From Uranotaenia lowii (taxonomy: Eukaryota; Arthropoda; Insecta; Diptera; Culicidae), in contig NC_073692.1 in assembly GCF_029784155.1 (NCBI RefSeq), positions 328,061,920 to 328,125,919 of the forward strand: a DNA stretch of 64,000 nucleotides, given 5' to 3'. Under the pieces are notes generated by a model. The model saw nothing but the letters and a program-made list of their open reading frames with translations. It did no database searches and was not told where the DNA came from. How positions within the stretch are numbered: the stretch's first letter is position 1; each line of letters starts with the position of its first letter. The position numbers and the translations under genes were made by a program. Shown here in pieces: positions 34,444-47,736 of this stretch.

Positions 34444-36210
34444 AAAAAAAATCGATCCAAAGGATTTTGAGGTACGTATTACGATAGTTTAGCTTACTCT
34501 AAAAAAATTGGCTTTAAATGTTGGATTAACCTCGATTAAAGTTAAGAATTATAATTTTTCAATTTTCAAAAATTCATAAAAAAAAATCTTTAAATTCAAT
34601 TAAACCTAATCAATTAAATAAGGTCAGGCCTGTGCGAAGGACCCTCCCATTGGTGAGGTTTACGAAATTTGAATTTAGCTTAAACTATGAACAATATCAA
34701 AAATACACAATGAATAAGAATATGGGTTTCTCACATAATTTTCTTACTCATTATTATCACACAAACTCAAACAATATTAAATTTAACTGGTTTAATTTAT
34801 CAAAAATTCCGAATCAAATCACAACGAACAAATCAATAATATTTTCTATAAGCCGTTTATTTTGTTTTAAATTATGAATTAGAATTTGCGTCAAAACAAT
34901 TTCAGTACAGCCTAGTTTTTAAGTTTTAAATAAATATTCCCAAAACCAAGAGTTAAAAAAATCGAATTCCAGAAGAATTGTCGGAACAATTGGAAAATAT
35001 CTCATGACTATTTGTTAGGAAAATGATGATAATGGATGTTTATTATTCATTGATTTAAAAAAAATCCGCTGTAGAGTTTTAAATTTGAAAAAAAAACTAT
35101 AATCGTGATTTGAAATGTGAATTTTGGATGAGGAAAAAATTAAAGGTTTGTGATTTCAAAGCACCAAAAATTCTGAATTTTAAAACATAAAAAACAAATT
35201 TACCCAAACAAAATATTTCTAACAACATTAATAGTTTCACTTTCATATTCGGAACATTAATTGAAAAATTGTAAAAATGCTTTCATATAAAATTCAGTTA
35301 ATTCATTTGAAAATTAAAACAGAATATGAAGAAGAAGAAGATCCGTTTTTTACCATAAAGAAAGGATTTTTTGCAATAAACATGTCTAACCATTATAAAA
35401 ACTTATTTATATCATTTAATAAAAAACTCAAGAGAAGAGGCATTTTGTTTATGTTTCAATTATTAATTTGGCAGATTTAAACGTCCTGAGCTCAAATCTT
35501 TTATTAAATTTAGACTATCGCATTAAATTCGATGATATGGAGGTTTTAATGTGCCAGTTTCAAGTGAAATCAATTACTGATAACTTATAGGTAATATTTT
35601 GATTATGATGATGCATTCTATAAAACAGTAAAATTCAACCGTTTCCAACAACTTGGAAAACTATATATGATTAGGTACAAGAATGGCCATAGGAACGGGG
35701 GGGTCCATAAGTTTCCAAAAATGCTAAGAGAAACGTTCTTCGCCGAAGCAAAAAGTTCATGTGCTAAATCAAATTTGGATAAACGACTTAAACGAATTAA
35801 GGGTAACAATATCGGCTCAGAACTAAGTTTAAAACCTCGAAATCTCATCCCAGCTTCATAATTCTTCTACAGTTTTTTATTTAAATTTGTTACTTGGTGA
35901 TAATATAATTTAGTCCCGAATATTGAATACCATAAAGTAAGATTAACTTTAACAGATTACTCGGGTTTTGCCCAGATTTTCTCTCTTTAATTGCAAAATT
36001 AACTTTAAATTTTAATTAAGTCATAAAAAATTCAAATTTTGCATGAATAGATTCTTACATTAAATTTTGTCAAAATTAACTCGATCGATTTTTTGGAAGG
36101 CTATTGAATAATTCTTTATTTGCTGATGTGTTAATTAAAAAAAAGCAATTTTTCAATTGTTCAAGTGTACTTCTTGATTTTAATTAAATGAATCCGATAT
36201 ATACCTGGAT
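34444..36210. other. AT-rich DNA with a possible transposon end
   Basis: CAGGCCTGTGCGAAGGACCC at 34625-34644 matches the phrase at 9675-9695 in inverse orientation and looks like an end of an unrecognised element. No partner end could be fixed. Overlapping opposite-strand frames at 35618-35861 have no recognisable domain and are considered chance. Confidence 0.4.
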
Positions 36211-36596
36211 CAAGGTTGCCGAAAAAAAATTCTGTGTTTTTGAGAAAAAAAAATCTGTTTTCTGTGATTTTACCCAAAAATTCTTTAATGGTTTTCTGTG
36301 ATGCTATTTCCTCTAAATTCATTTAATATTCATGATAAATTGGGCCTTTTTTACATTTCAGTTGGAAAAAATCAATTAACATTACCAATCTCATCATTGT
36401 TTTCTTATTTAAAGTGAGACATCTCAATTTAATATTGGCCTCAAAAATTCAAATATTGGAAATCTATTCAAAATTATCAAATTCTGTGAAATGTGTGAAT
36501 ATTTCGAAATTCTGTGTACAGTGACACAGATTATGTGATGAAATTCAATCAAAATTCTGTGAAATAACAGATTTTACTGTGATTTCGGCAACCTTG
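36211..36596. mobile_element. Short TIR element (MITE) with CAAGGTTGCCGAAA ends
   Basis: CAAGGTTGCCGAAA at the left and TTTCGGCAACCTTG at the right are perfect inverted repeats of 14 bp. The inside is a degenerate series of TTCTGTGA and TTTCTGTGATTTT phrases, in both orientations. The 8 bases outside (ACCTGGAT and GCCTAAAT) are partly alike, so an eroded 8-bp duplication is possible. I recall these ends as frequent in mosquito DNA. Confidence 0.72.
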
Positions 36597-39500
36597 GCCT
36601 AAATATTAGCTGGAATTTATGAAAAAAAATAAAAAATATGCCCGTATTTTGCAAAGTTTTAAAATAAAATAGCATTAATTTGCATTTCAGAATAAATAAA
36701 TAAGGATTTCCCATATTCAAAACTTGAATTCAAATCATTTTTAAGATTTGGATTTGGATTTGAAGTTTTATCTTCAATTTTTATGCAGAGTTGAGACATT
36801 TAAAAGTTTCATGATGGATTTACGAATAAATTATAAAAAAAAAACATATTGAAAACCAAAAATTCAGAATTCACATAAGATGAAAAAATTTCTAATACAA
36901 AATCTGGTGTTTTGTTTCATAATTCATAGGAATTCTTAACTGGAATTCATATTCCGATTTGGATTTTTGGTACAAAATGCGAAATTCAGTTAGGAATTCA
37001 AAATTAAGTTTAGATTGAGAGTCAGCTCGAATTTATGTTGAGTAATCAAAACAACATATCCATGTGAAAATTTCATTTAGGATTTCAACTGCAGGAGATC
37101 ATAGTTTAATAATTTTGACATTTGATTTAATTTTTTTTGTTCAACTAGTGTCAGTTTTGAAACACAAACCTGGTGGAAATTTCAAGCCTGGTAAAAATAT
37201 CAAATAAGATCTGAATCCATTTCAAAGAATTTGTTTTCTTTAAAAATCTTGATTAAATTTCTTTAACTTTATCCACACGTTTATGTTATAAAATATAAAA
37301 TAATTAATGTTAACTTTTTGATAAATGAAGGTAGAATAGGGAAAGAAGGAAGGAGGAAGAGAAATTTCAGCTGGAAATGTATGTTGTTTAACGTTATTTG
37401 AATTGCTGCATTTTCAGATCAAAATTTTAAATCAAAATCTTGAATTTTAATCAAGTTACCAAAAGTAGAAAATAAATGTATTTGAACCATAAACTTTGTT
37501 TCTTTTTTTTTTTATTTCTGAATATTGGTACGTTTTCATCAGCGCTTAAAATGGTAATGCTTGTGGTTAAAAAGTTTAAGCTTACTATTACTTATTCAAG
37601 TAAATACAAAAAGTTGAATTGAAGCCCACATAATCCCCATAAAAAATTGTCATCAAAACAACCCCCTCCTCTTATGAGACGCAAGTATTTTTTTCAAAAC
37701 TGTAGGAATTTCTACAAATTTGTTGAAACCAGCACAACGATTAGATTCATGCTTTGAAAAATATTAAAAATTTTATTTGGTTTAAGACTTCTTTAAAAAT
37801 TCGTCAAGTGAGGAAAAATACACAAAATAAAAACTTCTTTAACTTTTATCACAGAGCTCCGAATTACTTGAAGTCTTAAGGAAAGTTGAAAGATGATTTA
37901 AAACTTTTATATTAAAATGTTATGTTTTTGATTTGAAGTTTAAATTTGTTTTTTAACCCCTTAAAATGTGATGTTGAGCATTGAGAACAACAAGGAAAAT
38001 ATTTAAATTGAGGTAAAATTGGTTTCTTGAAGAATATTTCATAGTAAAACATTAAATTTGTTATGACATAAACGATTTTTTATTCATTTTTTTATAAAGT
38101 TGACGATTTTAAATTTCTGATTTGTTTTGCATATTCTTCTGACCATCGTAATATGTTAACGCCGATAACATGGTGTCCAACTACTCGATGTATGAAATTA
38201 ATATTCGATGAATCAATTTTGAAGCAAAAATGATTCGTTGTTAAGTATAGTTTTTCTTCTTAATAGCAACCCATTCTAAAGACGAGGTTGGATTTTTGTA
38301 TGCCATGTTTAGAGTAAAAAGGAAAAAATGAATTGAAAATTGAAATGTTTGATTTTAAGATCAAGTAATTTCCTGTTAAACAATAAAAATTTTATTTTCT
38401 AAAAAATCTTGGTGGGAGGGGCTAACCCTTATCAACCCCCCTCCCCCCTACTTTCGCACGGCGTGATACAGTTACATTCCATGAAGTTTTGAGTTTATGC
38501 CAGTTGAGTTTTGTGAAAGTTTTCTGAGGTTCTCAATAAAATATGACCGTGCAAAAAAATATCGAAGGGAACATCCTGTTTTTTTTTTTCAAATGTTTAC
38601 ATTTTACTTCTGAACTCTTATTCGTATAATATTTTGATCTTATCTTAAAAATAAATATTTGTCTTGGTATGGAATCTGAAAAAAAACGATTGCATGGCAT
38701 TATATAAAACAATTTTGAGACATCAAGTAGTTGAATGATGTAAAGTTTAAAAAATCGGTTCTGTAGTTACCACTTATTTCTTAGACTGAGCCCTAAAGTT
38801 ATGATTTATGAATACCTTATTTCCTATTAATAATTGATTTTCTTTAACTTGATAAACTTCAGTTAGTTTATCAGTTAGTTATATTTTTATTTTTGAGAAA
38901 TTTTTGTTATTTTTGCTCAGGCACTTCGTCTGTTAAAGCTTACAAAAAGTGATGGCTAAATGTGAACACACTTAAAAAAAACCTGAAACCCTATTCATTC
39001 GAACTATCTCGGTTGGTGTCTCAGTATCCAGTATTGTCGGATAGGAAGCATAAGGCTCGAGAACAATGGAATGGACAACCAAAAATTGTGATAATGAAAA
39101 TCAACTCGCGCATGAACTGCTGCGTCGGGATAGTTTGTGAATGAAAATCATCGTTTTGTTTGTACAAGAATTCGGTTCGGCTATTTCCAGAAATTATCGA
39201 CGGCATTTTAGAATGTGCTAAATGATTTTGTTTTTTGTATGGGTTTGTCAACGATGATATATGGTAGAATTTCTTCTTTGATAAAATTGATAAATAAATA
39301 TGGAGTACACTTATAATTGTAACGAAAAAATATTTTAGGGTTACAAAAAATCGATTCCCAGAACATTTCATGTGAAAATGGATGAAATAATGAATGAAAA
39401 CTAAAAAAGGACAACAAAACACGTTATTCATGTCCTTTTTGTCTTATGGTATCTTATAGTCACAAGTCTGAAACAAAAGTTAATGCGATTTCCAATCAGC

Positions 39501-42500
39501 AGAAAAAAATGCCTTTTACTGGTTATTTTGTGGCAACCTGAAGATGGCAAAAATCCTCTCAACAACAAAAAATAATAAAACCGGAAAACTTGCCCATAAT
39601 TAAATCAAACAGTCGTTAGCAATCCCTCTAAAGAACCACATCCCGAACACCTTTTCCCCGGTAAATGGTGTTAACATTCGTCGAACCTACAGCCGAGAAT
39701 TGCATTCGTCACCTCAGCTCTCAGCAGGACTCCCGGGTCCAGGAAACATTACCGCACACATTCTTTGGGACAACATCGATTCTGTGTAGCGAACCCGAAT
39801 GAATGTCCCAAAAACAGGACACGCCAACAATAAGCCACACAATAAACTTTATTTACCAAATAAAACTTTTGAAATCCCTAAGCATCCCAAAACCTCGCAA
39901 GTCGTTCCGATTCACAGAAGACTGAACCATTTTTCACTTTTTTCCAGGTCCTTTCGCCTTTGCACCTGGGCGGTCGTCAAATCCTGTTGCATGCTGGAAG
40001 TCACACTGAGAAAGCTGCATCGACAAAAGAAAAGAACTGCATTCGTACTGGAGGTGGTGGACGAATTTTTCTGATTCTTTCTCAAAATTTCCTCCGAAAT
40101 CAAGCCCTGAGACTGGCCATTATTGTTGCATCCTGCCAAAGGACTGCCTCTGGGATTGACTCTCTTGGCACCTTTTTTTGATTAATGTTGTCACCGCCAG
40201 TCAGCCAAACTCAGAACGCTAGAATTGTGTGTAGAATGTTGGTCCTGGAACCAAAATCGGCCACGTTTTAAATCGATGAAACCCTCACCCCAAATGTTTT
40301 GACTCTTGGTAAATTCCAAAGTGTAAATAATGGCACAGAAATGTTGTTTGATGGCCGCAAAAGCCACGTTCAGAATAGATAATGCGGTTTGTGCTGCTTT
40401 GACATCTTTCATGCTGCAGCAGTACAGTGTATTTAACTATTGAGGGAACGATGGACGCGGCAATTGTTGGATTTCAAAAAGTTTTAGAAAACCGTATAAA
40501 TTGTGACGGCATTGACTGACGCATTATGGGTTCGATTGCCGAAGCATCGGGACAGCTGCATCGGCTGCATTCAATGGACTATGATTCGATTGCCTTTGAT
40601 GCGGTTGGGCTTCATAAACGCTCGTTGTTGCCCAACGTGGAAGTTTTATGAAGCTTTGAAATTAATTAGACAAGTGGGGTATTAATTTTGTTTTGATTCC
40701 CTTTGTATAAATGATTTTGCGGCGAATTGAACCCTAAAAATTTGCTTCTCTACTACCATTTCAACAATTTGTCATAGATTAATCCAAGTTCTTTTCAATA
40801 CACTCGAATATTATTGAAAAATAGATTTCACTTATATGGTTAAACAATGAAAGAACATATAAAAATTGAACTTCATGCCATGAATAAAATAATTAATACC
40901 TGTTTGTTACAGATCTCGGTTACTACTTCAAGTAACAGTGAGCTAAACTTCCAAAAGTTTGACAAATTCAGTTTAAGGACTGTCCTCGAAAGAAAGTGAG
41001 CACTGGTTATTGAATGATTTTTAGTAAAGATAGTAGCTAGAATTTTTAAGATTGTGTTGAATTGTTTGTTAAACTCTGTTTCACGCATTTCTCGTGAAAA
41101 AATGTTGAAAAAATTGAATTGAAGGTGGCAAAGATGAAGTTGACCAATCGTAGAGCGAATCAATTCTGCACAAATATGTGCGTAAAAGTTATTATGTAAA
41201 ATTTTGGGAGTTCAAAATAATAAATCTGTTTGGCGAAGTTTGTTTTCTTGAATATCTACCGAAATCTGGATGGAAAGGAGACCAGGAAACCGAATAAAAA
41301 ATAAAATTTGGCGCTCACTTTTTAAATTCCAGAAAAGCATGTTTTTCGAAAAAAATATTCTCCATTAAGCTGAAAGTGCCTGCACGGAGAAAAATCTATA
41401 GATTTATCAGCGATATTACGCGTCTACATGAACATAAATATGGTTGTTTGGTTCTGACCCGAAAATCCGATCAAGCCAACCATCAGATGATACTTTGCCA
41501 CGAAAGGATAAATGACTGATTTAGCGATCAGATCGATGCTAAGAATCCAACAGGAATTTTCATTTAATCATGGCTGTAAGGCTGTTTCTACTGTAAATGC
41601 TGCTCCCCGTGAAAGTGGGAAATCGTTGATTCAAAATATTAATAAAATTAATTTGAACAGATATAATGCATTGTTTTTCTTTTTGAAATGAAACAATTTT
41701 TTTTTTAATTTTAATTATATATTCGATCAGTGGCATGAATTTAAATTTCAACCACTGCATTGTTTTTTTTTGCTTCTGCTGGGGGAGCCGGCGCCATGGC
41801 CTTGAAACAAAATGCTGTTTTTGGTGGAAGTTGAACTGCCGGCGCCCTGAAATCAAATGAAAGCTCTTATGAAAATATGATTGTTATAAATTAAGAATGC
41901 TATGTAACTTACGTGATATGATCTTGTTCATCGCTGTTTATTATTCCGTCTTCCGGATAGGCCCTCGGGGGTCAAAATGCACCCACACATCTCTATATGT
42001 ATCTGAAAACATTAAAAAGAATTTGAAAAGAAAATCAACTGAAAAAAATAAATCATATTTACCTTTCCGCTTCGTGTTGATTAATTTTTTCCATGAGAAA
42101 TAACTACTGTCATTCAGGGCTAGTCAAGCATCAGTGATATTTAAAAAATAACTATCAGACATTATAATGTAGACTAGGAAAATATAGCCAAATCACTAGC
42201 TTTTAAATTATTTTAGCGATATGCGGTTGAGAAATCCTCTACAACCAAATCAACTTCACATAAACTCTAGTTTGTTTATAGTTATCGATGTTGATTAAGC
42301 ATTATTATGGGTTCAACCAAAAATATGTGATATAGATGAGCCAACCACACGAATTTGGATAACAACCTGTAGAGTTTTTTATCCGTGTGGTTATGGGTCA
42401 TTCAAAACTAACCTTAAACATCATTTTTTGCTAGTTCCATAGCTCGTAAGCTGTATAGCCGATACCGAGGCTATGAGACAGATGATTTCTGATGGAAAAC

Positions 42501-42590
42501 AAAACTTATGAAAAGCCCTATTTCATACAAATTCCAGCGTTTGATTCCTATAACATGTCTAATCGTGAAAAGGTCCCTAGAATATTAAAT
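36597..42590. other. Mostly unique AT-rich DNA with a GC-richer island
   Basis: No gene can be supported. The stretch 39550-40680 has more balanced composition and several overlapping frames of 60-91 codons on both strands without recognisable domains. 41397-41490 is a fragment related to the Tc1-like element at 58412-60186 (separate entry). A C-rich phrase lies at 38430-38460. Confidence 0.4.
41397..41490 (+). mobile_element. Fragment related to the Tc1-like element
   Basis: This fragment aligns with 59508-59600 in the Tc1-like element: GATTTATCAG, ATATTACGCGTCTACA, ATAAATATG.TTGTTTGGTT, CTGACCCGAAAAT.CGATCAA and CCAACCATCAG. Similarity ends abruptly on both sides, so it is a torn piece without transposon ends. 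Confidence 0.7.
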
Positions 42591-43089
42591 TATAGTATAG
42601 TATAGTATAGTATAGTATAGTATAGTATAGTATAGTATAGTATAGAATAGTATAGTATAGTATAGTATAGTATAGTATAGTATAGTATAGTATAGTATAG
42701 TATAGTATAGTATAGTATAGTATAGTATAGTATAGTATAGTATAGTATAGTATAGTATAGTATAGTATAGTATAGTATAGTATAGTATAGTATAGAATAG
42801 TATAGTATAGTATAGTATAGTATAGTATTGTATAGTATAGTATAGTATAGTATAGTATAGTATAGTATAGTATAGTATAGTATAGTATAGTATAGTATAG
42901 TATAGTATAGTATAGTATAGTATAGTATAGTATAGTATAGTATAGTATAGTATAGTATAGTATAGTATAGTATAGTATAGTATAGTATAGTATAGTATAG
43001 TATAGTATAGTATAGTATAGTATAGTATAGTATAGTATAGTATAATATAGTATAGTATAGTATAGTATAGTATAGTATAGTATAGTATA
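42591..43089. repeat. TATAG pentamer array 1, about 100 units
   Basis: A pure run of TATAG broken by only four single-base variants: TATAGAATAG at 42646 and at 42796, TATTG at 42829, and TATAATATAG at 43045. The minus strand reads as 183- and 200-codon frames of Ile, Leu, Tyr and Thr, which are an artefact of a 5-base period lacking stop codons. Confidence 0.98.
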
Positions 43090-43918
43090 AGGGTATATAC
43101 GGGTGCCAGTATTGGCGAAAAATTGGCATCAGCCATAACCTCAAACTTTGATGAGCTGACGGCCTCACCAGTGATGCTAGGCGCGTTACCAAAACAGTAT
43201 TTGTTTTTTTTTAACTAATTATAATATTTCTGAATTGATTAAATTTTTTAACAATCAACAGCTAATCGTTTGAATTCATTACGAGGCGTCTCTAATAAAA
43301 TTGATGAAGATAAGCCATCTTCCGCTAATGAATTTTCAAGATGAATTTAAAACATCTGAAATATATTTTCATGTACTGCTCGGTAAAGTAAAAAGAGTTG
43401 TTTCCAACTTCTAAACGAATGCAGATTCATTCACTGTTACAAAAAAAAAAGTAAATTAATAAAAGCCACGTTGATGTTGACTATGAAAATAATAGCCTGC
43501 ATGCTCTGATTATTTATAACATTTTCACATAATTCGCTACATCGTTTAAGTATGCGATACAGACAGTTGTTATTCAGTTCAGATAAATGTTGCGTTTAAT
43601 TTCATATTCTAATAGAAATCTAGGGGAAAGTTGCAAATTCTCAGTACTCATGAAAACGTTTTTCAATAAAAATTCAATTTAAAATATAATCATTTTCTAA
43701 ATATCAATGCACTTGGCAGCCCTGACCACCCAAAAAAATCAAAACACGAGCATCTGTGTGTCGCTTTTCCACAGGGCGAATTTGTCGATATTAGTACCGC
43801 AAAATCGCGTTTATCGTGCGCCCTTCTCAAAAATTGATTCTATTCTCCCATGGTTTGAGGTTAGGGCTGAGGCCTCCTGCTAAGGTGGTGTTCGTGTAAA
43901 ACTGTCAATATATCCTAA
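43090..43918. other. Spacer between the two TATAG arrays
   Basis: AT-rich, without a gene. It contains a short imperfect inverted pair, CAGCCATAACCTCAAAC at 43129-43145 and GTTTGAGGTTAGGGCTG at 43854-43870. The pair lies close to the inner edges of the arrays, so the spacer could be an inserted element, but no target duplication is seen. Confidence 0.5.
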
Positions 43919-45516
43919 TAGTATAGTATAGTATAGTATAGTATAGTATAGTATAGTATAGTATAGTATAGTATAGTATAGTATAGTATAGTATAGTATA
44001 GTATAGTATAGTATAGTATAGTATAGTATAGTATAGTATAGTATAGTATAGTATAGTATAGTATAGTATAGTATAGTATAGTATAGTATAGTATAGTATA
44101 GTATAGTATAGTATAGTATAGTATAGTATAGTATAGTATAGTATAGTATAGTATAGTATAGTATAGTATAGTATAGTATAGTATAGTATAGTATAGTATA
44201 GTATAGTATAGTATAGTATAGTATAGTATAGTATAGTATAGTATAGTATAGTATAGTATAGTATAGTATAGTATAGTATAGTATAGTATAGTATAGTATA
44301 GTATAGTATAGTATAGTATAGTATAGTATAGTATAGTATAGTATAGTATAGTATAGTATAGTATAGTATAGTATAGTATAGTATAGTATAGTATAGTATA
44401 GTATAGTATAGTATAGTATAGTATAGTATAGTATAGTATAGTATAGTATAGTATAGTATAGTATAGTATAGTATAGTATAGTATAGTATAGTATAGTATA
44501 GTATAGTATAGTATAGTATAGTATAGTATAGTATAGTATAGTATAGTATAGTATAGTATAGTATAGTATAGTATAGTATAGTATAGTATAGTATAGTATA
44601 GTATAGTATAGTATAGTATAGTATAGTATAGTATAGTATAGTATAGTATAGTATAGTATAGTATAGTATAGTATAGTATAGTATAGTATAGTATAGTATA
44701 GTATAGTATAGTATAGTATAGTATAGTATAGTATAGTATAGTATAGTATAGTATAGTATAGTATAGTATAGTATAGTATAGTATAGTATAGTATAGTATA
44801 GTATAGTATAGTATAGTATAGTATAGTATAGTATAGTATAGTATAGTATAGTATAGTATAGTATAGTATAGTATAGTATAGTATAGTATAGTATAGTATA
44901 GTATAGTATAGTATAGTATAGTATAGTATAGTATAGTATAGTATAGTATAGTATAGTATAGTATAGTATAGTATAGTATAGTATAGTATAGTATAGTATA
45001 GTATAGTATAGTATAGTATAGTATAGTATAGTATAGTATAGTATAGTATAGTATAGTATAGTATAGTATAGTATAGTATAGTATAGTATAGTATAGTATA
45101 GTATAGTATAGTATAGTATAGTATAGTATAGTATAGTATAGTATAGTATAGTATAGTATAGTATAGTATAGTATAGTATAGTATAGTATAGTATAGTATA
45201 GTATAGTATAGTATAGTATAGTATAGTATAGTATAGTATAGTATAGTATAGTATAGTATAGTATAGTATAGTATAGTATAGTATAGTATAGTATAGTATA
45301 GTATAGTATAGTATAGTATAGTATAGTATAGTATAGTATAGTATAGTATAGTATAGTATAGTATAGTATAGTATAGTATAGTATAGTATAGTATAGTATA
45401 GTATAGTATAGTATAGTATAGTATAGTATAGTATAGTATAGTATAGTATAGTATAGTATAGTATAGTATAGTATAGTATAGTATAGTATAGTATAGTATA
45501 GTATAGTATAGTATAG
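43919..45516. repeat. TATAG pentamer array 2, about 320 perfect units
   Basis: Almost 1.6 kb of TATAG in the same orientation and phase throughout, with no interruption that I can see. It ends abruptly into unique sequence on both sides. Such an array is prone to slippage and unequal exchange, and its true length in the genome may differ from the assembled one. Confidence 0.98.
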
Positions 45517-46210
45517 CTTTGATTCAGTTTTGAGATTGCCCAGTCGTATTGATTATTTTCACTGAAGTGCTGTTTTGAACCAAAACATCTTCATTTTGAG
45601 TTTGAGAAAAGGAACGGTATCCATTTTACCCGAAATTCCACTTCATTCTTTAATAGTGTTTTATAGAAGAAACACTTTCTGTCATCTAAATGAGGGTTTT
45701 CGATATTAAACAAAGATCCTGATAAAAGCAGATGTTACACCCAAACTTTATTTTTATGCTGGTAACTTTAAACATGTAATAAATAGATATTTCCGGTAAG
45801 AACGAAATCACCATTCTAAAAATTCTTCGATAATTTCGTTCAGATTTTTTTTTAAAGATAGCAGTCATCATGAGATATCGAGAGCAGTTGGAGAGTGAGA
45901 AGTATTATTTCAACGATCAAGATTGAAACAATTATCTAGGAAAGCCTATTTCGCGGGATTCAATAAGACTTTTTTACTAGTTGTCGTTGCAAAGTCTTAG
46001 CAAAGACATTAAATATTAACTATCTCTGGTATTGGAGTGTCCATTTTCATTAGGTGTCTATTTTTTTCAATATTGTAACACTTCAAGTTTTGGTAAAGGC
46101 AAAATGACAATTTGTTCAAACAAAAGGGATGTCTCCAAGTTCACCAAATATGATTCTTTCAGCAAAACTTTAATGATAATTGATTTTGTCGAGTATGTAT
46201 TTATATGAAA
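45517..46210. other. AT-rich DNA without a gene
   Basis: The DNA following array 2 has only short frames with no recognisable domain and no visible repeat structure. Confidence 0.45.
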
Positions 46211-47675
46211 CAAGCTGACCCGGTGTGGTTTGCAACACCTTCTGAAAATGATGGAAATTTTGCACAAGAGATGAATTCTGGTTTACTTACATATTTTTTC
46301 TGTATATAAAACCTGTCCTTAAATTTGTTATCCGATCACTTTCTAGTTTCTAAAACTTAGACTCTATATTTATTTATTTATTAATAAAATTTATGTATAA
46401 GAGTCCCCCTGTTCAATAGTCAAGAAAACATTTCTCGTATTTCAATCTCTTCTAGGCAAAATTTGCTGGATCATTTCTCGAGTCATTAAAGCAAAGTATG
46501 GCTGCACCACTCCCCCTTTTCAAGCTCACCCTTAAAATAAAGGAAAAGTCTAAAGTTCTTATGTCCATATATTTTTATGACAAATTTGACCCCGTTCGTT
46601 TAAACTATCATCAAGTTATGCAAAAAAAATGTTTGAGGGCCCCTCTATTCCCATTCATTTCCTCACTTGAGGGTTCCCGAATAAGCATAAACACATTTTT
46701 CCATCCCAAAAACGCTCCTTTACTAAAAATGTTTTCTTCCGTATGACTTATTAAATAGATATAAAATAATAATCCCATATAACTATAGAAACTTCGAATC
46801 AGAAACATCCCCTACAAAACTTGGTACCTTTCGACTGATTAACTCTCGATATCTTTAAAATAATGTGTGGTGGTCCCCTTTTCTCTTCCAATTTGTTTTC
46901 TGGGATCAGGAAGGAGTTTCAAACAACCATAAAGTCTTTCCGAATCCAAATATAGTCCCACGCCAAATTTAGTTCCATTTTCTTGATTATTTAACCATTC
47001 ATGCAAAAATTGTATGGAAGCCCCTTCCCTTTTATGTTTCTCAAATGAAATTTGGAAACAGCTTCAAACCATCTAGGGAACATTTCGTTTAACCAAATAC
47101 TCTCACATGCCAAATTTGATTCTGCTGAAGAAGTTTCAAACAATCAAAGAACCTTTTCCCTTATCCAAATACCCTCCCAAGCCAATATGTATGGAAACCT
47201 CCCTTTCCCTTTCTGTCTTTCCACTGGAAGAAGAAAGGGGTCTCAAATAATCATTAAAACATTTCTTGTATCCAAATATCCTCACATGCTTAATCTGGTT
47301 CCATTTGCTTGTTTAATTCTCGAGTCATGTTAAAAATTAAACGAGAGCCCACCTTCCCCGTTCCTATTTCTTCTCTGGAAAAAAGATGAGTACCAAACAT
47401 TCAAAGAAATATTTCTCGTAGCAAAATACCCTCCCATGCCAAATTAAGTACCATTTGCTTGAATGGTTTTTAATTTATGCAAACATTTCTTATTTTTGTT
47501 TTGGAGACCTCCTTCCGGCATCCAGTAAGAGGGAGGGGTTTCAAACTAAAATAAGAATCTTTCCTGGTCTCAATAGCACCCATCTGCCAATTTTCAATAA
47601 AATCGGTTTAGTAGTTTTCGAATCTATAGGAAACAGGAAGACAGGTAGACAGAAATCCATTTTTATATACATTAT
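46211..47675 (-). mobile_element. Helitron-like element, copy with degenerate internal blocks
   Basis: On the minus strand the end is GGTGT-TGCAAACC-ACACC followed by GGGTCAGCTTG, that is, the family hairpin with CTAG mutated to CTTG. The other end (47650-47675) shows GAATCTATAGGAAACAGGAAGACAGGTAGAC then TTTTTATATAC, the eroded 5' terminus. Between them a block of about 110-130 bp recurs many times with CCCTCCCATGCCAAATT, CCATTTGCTTGA and GGTTTCAAAC. No coding capacity is evident. Confidence 0.6.
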
Positions 47676-47736
47676 GTACCTTAACTTGCCTCATATAAAA
47701 TCTAATTTTATATTTGGTTAGAACTGCCAAAAAGTA

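Noticed and set aside
34625..38474. One large element bounded by CAGGCCTGTGCGAAGG and an inverted CACGCCGTGCGAAAG
   Set aside because: The ends are only loosely alike, and the 8 bases outside do not match. Only the left phrase is kept, as a possible lone end.
42585..43192. 183- and 200-codon minus-strand frames rich in Tyr, Ile, Leu and Thr
   Set aside because: They are translations of the TATAG array; a five-base period gives a repeating five-residue peptide and has no stop in these frames.
43100..43795. A second inverted pair in the array spacer (GGTGCCAGTATTGGCGA against GGTACTAATATCGACAA)
   Set aside because: Too many mismatches, and the order of motifs in the two halves does not agree with a simple inverted element.
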